A stretch of 64,000 bases of DNA from Hydrogenophaga crassostreae. Lineage in GTDB: Bacteria > Pseudomonadota > Gammaproteobacteria > Burkholderiales > Burkholderiaceae_C. The notes below the pieces were generated by a model, which searched no databases, was not told where the DNA came from, and worked only from the letters and a program-made list of their open reading frames with translations. The position numbers and the translations under genes were made by a program. Location: the NCBI RefSeq assembly GCF_001761385.1, contig NZ_CP017476.1:3957501-4021500 (forward strand), read 5' to 3'. Each line of letters starts with the position of its first letter. Positions within the stretch are counted from its first letter, which is position 1. Positions 15,720 through 24,206 of the stretch are shown one piece after another.

Positions 15720-16403
15720 TCATCCGGTCAACAAGCGGGTCAACACCGAAAAATCGGGAATCACGCGATCGGGTTGGCACGCTTCGATGGGCTCGCCCAT
15801 GTTGTAGCCATAAGGTACAGCCCATACGGCGATGCCCCCGGCGCGGGCGGTCGCCACATCGATGGACGAGTCGCCTACAAACAGGGCGCGCTCGCGGGCG
15901 GTGGCAAACTGCTTCAAGCACGCTTCGATACCGATCGGGCTCGGCTTCTTGACCGGGAACGTGTCACCGCTGATCACGCGATCAAACAGCGGCGCCATCC
16001 GGTGGGCTTCCAACACGGTCTGGGTGTAGCGCCCTTCCTTGTTGGTCATCACCACCAGCTTCACGCCGGCCGCGCGCAACGCTTCCAGCGTTTCGCTCAC
16101 ATGGGGGTACAGGTGGCTGCGTGTGCCGCAACGGCGCTGGTAGTGGCGGGTGAAAACCGCTTCGATGGCCGCAAACGAATTGCTGTGGCGCACTTCATGG
16201 GCGCTCAATTCATCGGTGAAGGCCAAAGCCTGTATCAGCAACTCACGCGTGCCATGGCCGATCCAGTCGTTCACCTGTTGCTGGCTCACGCCCGGGCGAC
16301 CGCACTCGGACAGCGTGTCGTTGACCGCATCGGCGATCTCGGGCGCGGTCTCGATCAGTGTGCCGTCCAGATCAAACAGGATCAGGTCGTAGGGAAGGCT
16401 CAT
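15720..16403 (-). CDS. cbbZ: Phosphoglycolate phosphatase (CbbZ)
   Basis: Removes 2-phosphoglycolate made by the oxygenase side reaction of RuBisCO. A 227-residue HAD hydrolase: motif I LFDLDGTLIE (Asp nucleophile), motif II VVMTNK, motif III lysine in KKPSP, and motif IV GDSSIDVATA. Its ATG overlaps the tkt stop by four bases (ATGA). Confidence 0.92.
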   Translation of the reverse strand: MSLPYDLILFDLDGTLIETAPEIADAVNDTLSECGRPGVSQQQVNDWIGHGTRELLIQALAFTDELSAHEVRHSNSFAAIEAVFTRHYQRRCGTRSHLYPHVSETLEALRAAGVKLVVMTNKEGRYTQTVLEAHRMAPLFDRVISGDTFPVKKPSPIGIEACLKQFATARERALFVGDSSIDVATARAGGIAVWAVPYGYNMGEPIEACQPDRVIPDFSVLTRLLTG

Positions 16404-18412
16404 GCCAGCTGACCTTTCACGGCCTCAACCACTTTCTCGGCGGTGATGCCAAAGTAGGCGTACAGGTCTTTGGCGGGCGCCGATTCGCCGAAGCTGGCGA
16501 TGCCCACCACAGCGCCAGTGCGCCCGACGTATTTGCGCCAGAAATCGGGATGCGCTGCCTCCACCGCCACCGTGGGCAGGTTGATGGGCAACACCGCTTC
16601 TTGCCAGTCGCTCGGCTGGCGGTCGAAGATATTGCTGCACGGCATCGAAACGACGCGGGTTCGAATGCCTTCGGCAGCCAAGGCTTTTTGAGCCGCCAAA
16701 GCGATCTCGATCTCCGAACCGGTCGCCACAATGGCGACCTGCGGATGCTCCATCTCTGACAGGATGTAGCCCCCCTGCCTGATCTGTGCGGCAGCAATGT
16801 GCTCGGTCACGCGGGGCAGGTTCTGGCGCGACAAACAGAGCGCGCTGGGGCCATCGCAGCGCTCGATCGCGCAAACCCAGGCCACGGCGGTCTCCAGCCC
16901 ATCGGCCGGGCGCCAGACGTCGAGGCCGGGAATGATGCGCAGGCTGGGCACGTGCTCCACCGACTGGTGCGTGGGCCCGTCCTCACCCAGGCCGATGGAG
17001 TCGTGCGTGAACACATGGATCACGCGCCGCTTCATCAGGGCCGCCATGCGAATGGCGTTGCGGCTGTAGTCGCTGAACGTGAGAAAGGTGCCACCGTAAG
17101 GGATGTAGCCGCCATGCAGCGTGATGCCGTTCATGATCGCGGCCATACCGAACTCGCGCACGCCATAGCTCAAGTGGTTGCCCCAGGCATCGCGGCCCGC
17201 TTTGACACAGCCCTTGAAGTTGGTGAGGTTGGAGCCGGTGAGGTCGGCACTGCCGCCAAACAGTTCAGGCAGCAACGGCGCCAGCGCGTCGAGCGCATTC
17301 TGGCTGGCTTTGCGGGTGGCGATGGCGTCGGGCTTGTTGGCGATGGCGTTGAAGATGGCAGGCAGGCGGTCTGCGAAATCGGGCAACAACCCGCCCGACA
17401 TGCGCCGCTCAAACTCGGCCGCATCCTGCGGATACTGCGCCCGAAAAGCCTCAAAGCGCTCGCGCCATTCCACCTCGGCCTGCTTGCCACGGTCCACGGC
17501 ATTCCATGCCATGGCCACCTCGGGGGGAATGACAAACGGCTCGGCCGTCCAGCCCAGCGCTTCGCGCGTGGCCTGCACTTCGGCCGCGCCCAGCGCAGCG
17601 CCATGCACATCGTGCGTACCGGCTTTGTGGGGTGAGCCCATGCCAATCACAGTCTTGCAACAGATCATGGTGGGTTTGCCGGTGGCCAGTTGGCCCTGCT
17701 TCCTGGCTTCGATCAGCGCCGCCTCAACCGCTTCGGGCTTGTGTCCGTCCACATCAGGGATCACGTGCCAGCCGTAGGCCTCGAAACGCTTGGGCGTGTC
17801 GTCGGTGAACCAGCCTTCCACCTGGCCATCGATGGAGATGCCGTTGTCATCGTAAAACGCCACCAGCTTGGACAGGCGCAGTGTGCCGGCCAATGAGCAG
17901 GCCTCGTGGCTGATGCCCTCCATCAGGCAACCGTCGCCGAGAAAGGCGTAGGTGAAGTGGTCAACGATGTGGTGCCCATCGCGGTTGAACTCCTGGGCCA
18001 GCAACTTTTCAGCCAGCGCCATGCCCACGGCGTTGGTGATGCCCTGCCCCAGCGGCCCAGTGGTGGTTTCTACTCCCGGGGTCACACCCACTTCGGGATG
18101 CCCCGGCGTCTTGCTGTGCAGCTGGCGGAAATTCTTCAGCTCGGCCATGGGCAGGTCGTAACCGGTCAGCTGCAGCAGCGCATAGATGAGCATGGACCCG
18201 TGGCCGTTGGAGAGCACAAAGCGGTCACGGTCGGGCCAGTGGGGGTTCGCGGGGTTATGCTTCAGATACCGGTTCCACAACACCTCGGCAATGTCCGCCA
18301 TGCCCATGGGCGCCCCGGGATGGCCCGACTTGGCTTTTTCAACAGCGTCCACCGCCAACATGCGAATGGCATTCGCCATCTGGTGGGCGAGTTCAGGGGA
18401 AGGGTTGTTCAT
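16400..18412 (-). CDS. tkt: Transketolase (CbbT)
   Basis: Thiamine-diphosphate enzyme moving two-carbon units in RuBP regeneration. The 670-residue protein shows the N-terminal AKSGHPGAPMGMA signature, the ThDP-binding GDGCLMEGISHEA ... DDNGIS motif, and the transketolase signature 2 region GEDGPTHQSVEH. The cofactor glutamate is in the pyrimidine domain. The length is normal for bacteria. It is coupled to cbbZ by an ATGA overlap. Confidence 0.95.
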   Translation of the reverse strand: MNNPSPELAHQMANAIRMLAVDAVEKAKSGHPGAPMGMADIAEVLWNRYLKHNPANPHWPDRDRFVLSNGHGSMLIYALLQLTGYDLPMAELKNFRQLHSKTPGHPEVGVTPGVETTTGPLGQGITNAVGMALAEKLLAQEFNRDGHHIVDHFTYAFLGDGCLMEGISHEACSLAGTLRLSKLVAFYDDNGISIDGQVEGWFTDDTPKRFEAYGWHVIPDVDGHKPEAVEAALIEARKQGQLATGKPTMICCKTVIGMGSPHKAGTHDVHGAALGAAEVQATREALGWTAEPFVIPPEVAMAWNAVDRGKQAEVEWRERFEAFRAQYPQDAAEFERRMSGGLLPDFADRLPAIFNAIANKPDAIATRKASQNALDALAPLLPELFGGSADLTGSNLTNFKGCVKAGRDAWGNHLSYGVREFGMAAIMNGITLHGGYIPYGGTFLTFSDYSRNAIRMAALMKRRVIHVFTHDSIGLGEDGPTHQSVEHVPSLRIIPGLDVWRPADGLETAVAWVCAIERCDGPSALCLSRQNLPRVTEHIAAAQIRQGGYILSEMEHPQVAIVATGSEIEIALAAQKALAAEGIRTRVVSMPCSNIFDRQPSDWQEAVLPINLPTVAVEAAHPDFWRKYVGRTGAVVGIASFGESAPAKDLYAYFGITAEKVVEAVKGQLA

Positions 18413-18486
18413 ACGAGACCTACGAAAGGAAAAGTGAGCCGAGGCGCGACTGCAGCTTCACGCCAAAGAAGGGAAGCAAAACCGGG

Positions 18487-18564
18487 AACGCCGCGGATCT
18501 GGTTTTGCCAGTCGGCCAGCGTTGCCCCCCAGTGGGGGGTGGCGGCGTCAGCCGACGCGGGGGG
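18487..18564 (-). repeat. Stop-codon-adjacent GC-rich hairpin repeat, copy 4, overlapping the prk stop
   Basis: This copy includes the prk stop: its leading CCCCCCGCGTCGG encodes the last residues (APRVG) and TGA. A CCCCCCACTGGGGGG hairpin and a TGGCAAAACCA segment follow. It shows that the repeat can supply a gene's C-terminus. Confidence 0.7.
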
Positions 18565-19432
18565 CGTTCTTCTTCCTCTCCACCATCCGCCAGATGAACG
18601 GCGTGAAGATCAGCTGCATGGCCAATTCCATCTTGCCGCCCGGCACCACGATGGTGTTGGCGCGGCTCATCATGGAGCCGTTGATCATGCTGAGCAGGTA
18701 AGCAAAATCGATGCCCTTGGGCTTGGCGAAACGGATCACCACCATGCTCTCGTCGGCCGTGGGTACGTCGCGTGCCATGAACGGGTTGGAGGTGTCAACG
18801 ATCGGCACGCGCTGGAAGTTCACATGGGTGTGCTGGAACTGCGGGGTGATGTAGTGCACGTAATCGGGCATGCGGCGCAGGATGGTATCCGTCACCGCGT
18901 CGGCGCTGTAGCCGCGCATGTTCTTGTCGCGCCAGAGTTTCTGGATCCACTCCAGGTTGATCACCGGCACCACACCGATCAACAGGTCGGGGTACTGCGC
19001 GATGTTGAATTCGTCGGTGACCACGGCGCCGTGCAAACCTTCGTAGAACAGCATGTCGGTCTTCTCTGGCAGCGGCTCCCATGGCGTGAAGGTGCCCGGG
19101 TCTTGTTTGTAGGGCGCTGCCTCTTCGGCGTTGTGCAAATACTTGCGGCTTTTGCCTTCGCCTGTTTCGCTGTAGGTTTTGAACAGGCTTTCAATTTCGC
19201 CAAACAGATTGGCATTCGCGCCAAAGTGGCTGAAGTTGTTGTTGCCCGCCGCTTCTGCCTCGGCTGCCCTGGCCTTCATTTCCTTGCGGTCGAAGCGGTG
19301 GTAGCTGTCGCCTTCAATGATGGCCGCGGTGACGTTCTCGCGGCGGAAGATGTTCTGGAACGTGCGCGTCACGGTGGAGGTACCAGCGCCGGACGATCCT
19401 GTGATGGCAATGATGGGGTGGCGTTCTGACAT
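18548..19432 (-). CDS. prk: Phosphoribulokinase
   Basis: Makes ribulose-1,5-bisphosphate from ribulose-5-phosphate and ATP. The 294-residue protein has the P-loop GSSGAGTST near 12-20, the PRK segments EGDSYHRFDRKEM and FYEGLHGAVV, and the bacterial octameric type C-terminus. ATG 19432 gives the family start (MSERHPIIAITGSSG) and follows GGAGA; the open frame to 19570 is not supported. Its last codons come from the hairpin repeat at 18487. Confidence 0.95.
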   Translation of the reverse strand: MSERHPIIAITGSSGAGTSTVTRTFQNIFRRENVTAAIIEGDSYHRFDRKEMKARAAEAEAAGNNNFSHFGANANLFGEIESLFKTYSETGEGKSRKYLHNAEEAAPYKQDPGTFTPWEPLPEKTDMLFYEGLHGAVVTDEFNIAQYPDLLIGVVPVINLEWIQKLWRDKNMRGYSADAVTDTILRRMPDYVHYITPQFQHTHVNFQRVPIVDTSNPFMARDVPTADESMVVIRFAKPKGIDFAYLLSMINGSMMSRANTIVVPGGKMELAMQLIFTPFIWRMVERKKNAPRVG

Positions 19433-19483
19433 GAGGGTCTCCAGGAAAACAAAACGGGTACAGCGAAAGGAAAGTTCACCGAG

Positions 19484-19562
19484 GGCACCGCGGAAGCGGC
19501 TCTGCCGGGCCGCCAGTGCCGCCACCTTGAGAGGGTGGCGCGCCCCAAGGCGCGGCGCAGGA
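19484..19562 (-). repeat. Stop-codon-adjacent GC-rich hairpin repeat, copy 5
   Basis: Lies 8 bases after the fbp TAG stop, in the fbp-prk gap. It shares GGCACCGCGGAA and GCCGGGCCGCCAGTGCC blocks nearly base for base with copies 1 and 2. The outer GGCAC/GTGCC and inner GGC/GCC pairings form a long imperfect hairpin. Confidence 0.75.
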
Positions 19563-19570
19563 GTGGTCAA

Positions 19571-20665
19571 CTAGTCCCGAAACAGTGAGCGCTCGGCAAA
19601 CAGCGGATTGCGTTCTTTGTATTCCGCGGGCTCGGCGTGGTAACGCTCGATGCGCTCCACTTCGTTTTTGGAGCCAAACACCAGGCCGATGCGCTGGTGC
19701 AAGGCGGTGGGTTGCACCGTCAACATGGGCTCGCGACCGGTGCTGGCGCGACCGCCGGCTTGTTCGATGATCATGCCGACGGGGTTGGCTTCGTAGAGCA
19801 GACGAAGCCGACCGGGTTTGCTCGGATCTTTGGTGTCGCGGGGGTACATGAACACGCCGCCACGCAACAGGATGCGGTGGGCTTCGGCCACCATGGAAGC
19901 GATCCAGCGCATGTTGAAATCTTTGCCGCGCGCACCGGTTTTTCCAGCCAGGCACTCATCCACATAACGCTTCACAGGCGCCTCCCAGAATCGGCTGTTC
20001 GATGCATTGATCGCAAACTCGTGGGTGTCTTCGGGCACCTTCATGCTCGGGTGCGTCAACATGAACTGGCCCAGATTGGGATCCAGCGTGAAGCCCGCCA
20101 CGCCGTTGCCCACGGTGAGCACCATCATGGCGGTGGGCCCGTAAAGCGCATAGCCAGCGGCCATCTGCTGCGTACCGGGTTGCAGGAAATCGGCTTCGAC
20201 CACATCGCGTCCGCTGTCGATCACGTCTTGCGGCGCGCGCAGGATGCTGAAGATGCTGCCCACGGTGACGTTCACGTCGATGTTGCTGGACCCGTCAAGC
20301 GGGTCGAACACCAGCAGGTATTTGCCGCGCTGCATGGTCTTGGGAATCTGGTACGGCTCGTCCATCTCCTCAGAGGCCATGCCGGCGAGATGCCCCCCCC
20401 ATTCGGTCATCTCGGTGAAGTAGATGTTGCTGATCACATCGAGGCGCTTCTGTTCCTCACCCTGCACGTTGACCGTGGTGCTCCCATCGACCAGATCGCT
20501 CCCCGGCATGCCGCTGAGCTCACCAAAGGCCACCGATCGCGCAATGGCTTTGCAGGCCAGCGCCACATCCAGCAACAAGGCATTGAAGTCGCCACTGGCC
20601 GAAGGGAAGCGGCGACGCTGTTCGATCAGGTATTGGGTCAGGGTGTAGCGGCGGCGGGTGGTCAT
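19571..20665 (-). CDS. fbp: Class I fructose-1,6-bisphosphatase (CbbF)
   Basis: Dephosphorylates fructose- and probably sedoheptulose-bisphosphate in the Calvin cycle. The 364-residue protein carries the metal-binding FDPLDGSSNID motif and the C-terminal signature GGRASTG plus the substrate segment LVFGSKNEVERI. An early GSTTVNVQGEEQKRLD segment is the AMP/loop region of class I enzymes. It is followed by prk in the operon. Confidence 0.94.
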   Translation of the reverse strand: MTTRRRYTLTQYLIEQRRRFPSASGDFNALLLDVALACKAIARSVAFGELSGMPGSDLVDGSTTVNVQGEEQKRLDVISNIYFTEMTEWGGHLAGMASEEMDEPYQIPKTMQRGKYLLVFDPLDGSSNIDVNVTVGSIFSILRAPQDVIDSGRDVVEADFLQPGTQQMAAGYALYGPTAMMVLTVGNGVAGFTLDPNLGQFMLTHPSMKVPEDTHEFAINASNSRFWEAPVKRYVDECLAGKTGARGKDFNMRWIASMVAEAHRILLRGGVFMYPRDTKDPSKPGRLRLLYEANPVGMIIEQAGGRASTGREPMLTVQPTALHQRIGLVFGSKNEVERIERYHAEPAEYKERNPLFAERSLFRD

Positions 20666-20701
20666 AGCGGGCTTTCGGTTTCTACAGATGGAGCGTGCGG
20701 T

Positions 20702-21385
20702 TCAGCGGGATTCGGCATTGGTGCGCAGTTGCTGCATCACCTCCCGGTACCCGCCATCCGGGTCGGGCGCGCCAAACACGGCGCTGCCGGCCACCAGCGT
20801 GTCAGCGCCGGCGGCAACGATCTGGGCGATGTTGTTCAACTTCACTCCGCCATCCACCTCCAGCCAAATCGGCTGGCCGCCTGCGGCCATGTGGGCATCG
20901 ATGCGCGTTCGGACCGCTTGCAGCTTGGGCAGCGTGGAAGGAATGAACGCCTGACCACCGAAGCCCGGGTTCACGCTCATGAGCAAGACCAGATCGAGCC
21001 GGTCTATCACGTGGTCCAGCCATTCCAGCGGTGTCGCCGGGTTGAGCGCCAGGCCCGCCTTGCAGCCATGGTCGCGGATCAGTTGCAGCGTGCGGTCCAC
21101 ATGGCGACTGGCCTCAGGGTGAAAGCTGATGAGGTTGGCGCCGGCCTGGGCAAACAACGGAATCAGCGCATCCACTGGCTCGACCATGAGGTGCACATCG
21201 ATCGGGATCTGGACGTGTGGGCGGATGGCTTCACACACCAGCGGTCCGATGGTGAGGTTGGGTACGTAGTGGTTGTCCATCACGTCAAAGTGCACCAGGT
21301 CGGCCCCGGCGTTTTCGATGGCGCGCACCTCCTCCCCCAGACGGGCAAAGTCGGCAGACAGGATGGAGGGGGCAAGGCGGATCAT
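20702..21385 (-). CDS. rpe: Ribulose-phosphate 3-epimerase (CbbE)
   Basis: Interconverts xylulose-5-P and ribulose-5-P. TIM barrel of 227 residues with the signatures LSADFARLGEEV, HFDVMDNHYVPN, HLMVEPVD, MSVNPGFGGQ and LEVDGGVK, containing the two metal histidines and two catalytic aspartates. It sits nine bases downstream of cbbY in the same operon. Confidence 0.95.
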   Translation of the reverse strand: MIRLAPSILSADFARLGEEVRAIENAGADLVHFDVMDNHYVPNLTIGPLVCEAIRPHVQIPIDVHLMVEPVDALIPLFAQAGANLISFHPEASRHVDRTLQLIRDHGCKAGLALNPATPLEWLDHVIDRLDLVLLMSVNPGFGGQAFIPSTLPKLQAVRTRIDAHMAAGGQPIWLEVDGGVKLNNIAQIVAAGADTLVAGSAVFGAPDPDGGYREVMQQLRTNAESR

Positions 21386-21394
21386 GGCGGTCTC

Positions 21395-22111
21395 TCACGG
21401 TTGAAAAGCGGCGTGCCACTCGCGCAGGTGCGCCAGCTGCACCGAAGAGAGGTCCGGCACCACGCGCATCGCGCCAGTGAAGTCGTGCCCGGCCGTGAAC
21501 GTGTTGGGGGTGATCAGGGTGGGCAGGCCGGCGGCGCGCGCGGCCTGCAAGCCGTTGGAAGAGTCTTCAATGGCCAGACATTCGCTGGCCGGCAGACCCA
21601 GTTCAGCCAGCACCTTGCGGTACACCTGCGGATGCGGCTTTTTTTTCGGCGCGTTGCCCGCATCGCCGATGGCCGCAAACATGGCGCGCCAGTCCGCGCC
21701 CAGGGCACTGCGCAACAGTGCGGCGATGTTGGCGGGCGACGTGGTCGTGGCGATGGCCAGCGACAGTCCGGCGGTTCGCGCATCCTCCATCAGAGCCAGC
21801 ACCCCGGGACGAAATGCCACCGCCCCCTGGTTGACAGCTTCTTCGTAGAACGCGGTCTTGACCTCGTGCAAACGATCAACAGTGGCTTGTATCGCTCCAC
21901 CATCGAGCTCGGTCAAATCTGGGTTCACCTGGCGCCAGTGGTGCAGCATGCGTTCCTTGCCGCCAGAGACGGCGAGCAACTCGGTGTAGTGCGCCAATGT
22001 CCAGTGCCAGTCCAGGCCTTCCTGAGCAAATGCCTGATTGAACGCCCGCAGGTGCACCGCCTCGGTATCAGCCAGCGTGCCATCGACATCAAAAATCAGG
22101 GCCTTCAACAT
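21395..22111 (-). CDS. cbbY: CbbY, xylulose-1,5-bisphosphate phosphatase (HAD family)
   Basis: CbbY proteins destroy xylulose-1,5-bisphosphate, a misfire product that blocks RuBisCO. The 238-residue HAD protein has motif I FDVDGTLADTE, motif II IATTTS, a lysine in KKKPHPQVY, and motif IV IEDSSNGLQAA. It complements the CbbQO activase: one removes the inhibitor from the enzyme, the other degrades it. ATG 22111 follows AGGA; the frame extends to 22135 without a site. It is first in its operon, divergent from cbbR2. Confidence 0.9.
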   Translation of the reverse strand: MLKALIFDVDGTLADTEAVHLRAFNQAFAQEGLDWHWTLAHYTELLAVSGGKERMLHHWRQVNPDLTELDGGAIQATVDRLHEVKTAFYEEAVNQGAVAFRPGVLALMEDARTAGLSLAIATTTSPANIAALLRSALGADWRAMFAAIGDAGNAPKKKPHPQVYRKVLAELGLPASECLAIEDSSNGLQAARAAGLPTLITPNTFTAGHDFTGAMRVVPDLSSVQLAHLREWHAAFQP

Positions 22112-22174
22112 ACGGATTCCTGGGTGCTCGGCCACTCAAAATCAAGGGCTGAAGGCCACTATAAGGATTCGGTT

Positions 22175-22195
22175 AAGTAAGGTAAATTAACGATA
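22175..22195. promoter_or_regulatory. Putative CbbR operator, cbbY-cbbR2 intergenic region
   Basis: AAGTAA, GTAAA and ACGATA occur in the same order as in the cbbL-cbbR1 gap, though with shorter spacing. Position between a CbbR-type gene and a cbb operon supports an operator role; the regulator that binds is inferred. Confidence 0.45.
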
Positions 22196-22223
22196 TGTTT
22201 GTCTTCAGTTCAGGTTTTACTTA

Positions 22224-23186
22224 ATGAAGAACGCCACCATCCGCCAACTCAGGGTTTTTACCGAGGTCGCCAGACACCTCAGTTTTGCGCGCGCCGCCGA
22301 GGTGTTGCACCTCACGCCACCGGCGGTGACCATGCAGGTCAAGGAGCTGGAAGGCCATGTTGGCATGCCCCTGTTTGAGCGCCAGGGGCGCCAGGTTTCG
22401 CTGACCACCGTGGGCGAATACATGCTGGTGTATGCGCGCCGGATCATTGCCACACTGAAAGACGCCGAAGACGCAGCGGCCCGTTTGCAGCACCTGGAAA
22501 TGGGCACCCTGACCATTGGCATGGTGAGCACGGCCAAGTATTTTTTGCCGCGATTGCTGGCCGGTTTTCAGCGGGAGCACGAGGGTATCGAAACCCGGCT
22601 GGCGGTCGGCAACCGGGAGCAGCTCGTGAAAATGCTGCACGGCAATGAAGTCGATATCGCCATCATGGGTCGCCCGCCCAAAGAACTGGCCACCCGCGCC
22701 GAGCCCTTCGCGGCCCACCCCCACGTTTTTGTCGCCGCACCCGACCACCCCCTGCTCAAAGTCGCCCACCCCACGGTGGACATGCTGCGCCCTTACGGGT
22801 TCATCTCCCGTGAACGCGGCTCAGGCACGCGCGCAGCCATGGAGCACTTCCTGAACCAATCGCGCATGGAACCGAGGGTGGTGATGGAAATGGGCAGCAA
22901 CGAGACCATCAAGCAGGCCGTGATGGCGGGTATGGGGATCAGCTTTCTGTCGCTGCACACCATCGGGCTGGAGCTGGAACACAAACTGATTTCGGTGCTG
23001 GAAGTGGAAGGCACGCCCATCGTGCGCGCCTGGAACGTGGTGCACACCCTGTCCAAACTGCTGTCACCAGCCGCCGAGTCGTTCCGCTACTACATGCTTG
23101 AACGGGCTGAGCAAGACCTGGCGCGCAGCTACGGCCGCTTCATGAACCTGGAAGCCCCGCCCAGCGCTGCCGCACCAGCCGCGTAA
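22224..23186 (+). CDS. cbbR: Second CbbR-type LysR regulator
   Basis: A 320-residue LysR regulator with the helix-turn-helix FARAAEVLHLTPPAVTMQVKEL and the CbbR effector-domain pattern (VGNREQLVKML, IMGRPPKE, SRERGSGTRAAMEHF, GSNETIKQAVMAGMG). It is paralogous to the CbbR at 12315 but has a longer, Ala/Pro-rich C-terminal tail. Divergent from cbbY, it presumably activates the second cbb operon, so each half of the locus has its own regulator. The Shine-Dalgarno is weak. Confidence 0.88.
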   Translation: MKNATIRQLRVFTEVARHLSFARAAEVLHLTPPAVTMQVKELEGHVGMPLFERQGRQVSLTTVGEYMLVYARRIIATLKDAEDAAARLQHLEMGTLTIGMVSTAKYFLPRLLAGFQREHEGIETRLAVGNREQLVKMLHGNEVDIAIMGRPPKELATRAEPFAAHPHVFVAAPDHPLLKVAHPTVDMLRPYGFISRERGSGTRAAMEHFLNQSRMEPRVVMEMGSNETIKQAVMAGMGISFLSLHTIGLELEHKLISVLEVEGTPIVRAWNVVHTLSKLLSPAAESFRYYMLERAEQDLARSYGRFMNLEAPPSAAAPAA

Positions 23187-23216
23187 CGCCACTAGTGCCA
23201 CCCCCACAAGAAAGAC

Positions 23217-24158
23217 CTATCGCGCCAGGCGCGCACCCACGTGCACATCGCCCCGCACCTCGGCCAACTCCACCTGGCGCTGACGCTCGGCCAGACCGGC
23301 TTTCTCTTCGGGTGTCCGTTTGTCGTGGCATTGGGGGCAACTCACGCCTTTGACGTAGTGCGGCGAGGCCTTTTCCGCATCGCCCAGCGGCCAGCGGCAT
23401 GAGCGACACAGCTCATACGGCCCAGGCATCAAACCATGGCCGACGCTCACGCGCTCGTCAAAAACAAAGCACTCACCCTCCCAGGCGCTTTCTTCTGGCG
23501 GTACTTCTTCCAGGTATTTGAGAATGCCGCCTTCCAGGTGGTAGACCTCATCAAAGCCCCGCATCTTCATCAGTGCGGTCGATTTCTCGCAGCGAATGCC
23601 GCCGGTGCAAAACATCGCAACCTTGGTTTTCTTTGCGCCTTCTCCCTGCAAGCTGGGCTGCGCATCGAGCCAGGCAGGGAGTTCGGTGAAGGTTTTGATG
23701 TCAGGGTTGATCGCGCCCTTGAAGCTGCCAATGACCACTTCGTAATCGTTGCGGGTGTCGATCACCACCACCTCCGGATCGGCGAGCAACGCATTCCAGT
23801 CGGCCGGCTTCACATACCGCCCCACCGTTTTGTTGGGATCCAGTTCGGGTACCCGCAGCGTGACAATTTCCCTTTTCAGCCGAACTTTCATGCGCAGAAA
23901 CGGCGGCTTGTCGGACCACGACTCTTTGGGTTGCAGCTCGCTCAGGCGCGGATCGGCATGCAGAAAGGCCAATACCTTGCGCACCCCGACCTCTGGCCCG
24001 GCGATCGTGCCGTTGATGCCTTCGCTGGCGAGCAGCAGCGTGCCTTTGACATTGTTGGCTTCACAACAGGCCAGCAACGGATCGTGCATGGCCTTGTAGT
24101 CAGGCAAATCAACGAACTTGTACAAGGCAGCGGTGAGGTAGAGCGGCGCGGTTTGCAT
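23217..24158 (-). CDS. trhO: tRNA uridine(34) hydroxylase TrhO (rhodanese family)
   Basis: TrhO (YceA) makes 5-hydroxyuridine at the tRNA wobble position using O2. The 313-residue protein has the N-terminal acylphosphatase-like domain (LASEGINGTIAG), a rhodanese domain with the active-site loop CTGGIRCEKS, and a C-terminal cysteine pair set (CRSCRWPL ... CPQCHDKR) as in the family. It converges with cbbR2 and is not linked to the cbb genes. Confidence 0.9.
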   Translation of the reverse strand: MQTAPLYLTAALYKFVDLPDYKAMHDPLLACCEANNVKGTLLLASEGINGTIAGPEVGVRKVLAFLHADPRLSELQPKESWSDKPPFLRMKVRLKREIVTLRVPELDPNKTVGRYVKPADWNALLADPEVVVIDTRNDYEVVIGSFKGAINPDIKTFTELPAWLDAQPSLQGEGAKKTKVAMFCTGGIRCEKSTALMKMRGFDEVYHLEGGILKYLEEVPPEESAWEGECFVFDERVSVGHGLMPGPYELCRSCRWPLGDAEKASPHYVKGVSCPQCHDKRTPEEKAGLAERQRQVELAEVRGDVHVGARLAR

Positions 24159-24206
24159 GGGTCAATTATCGTACCGGCGCGGGCGGCGCCCCTGCCGCAG
24201 GAACAC

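Noticed and set aside
19637..22180. 847-codon open frame opposite fbp, rpe and cbbY
   Set aside because: Crosses three certain genes on the opposite strand and shows no recognisable protein features; typical shadow frame in high-GC DNA.
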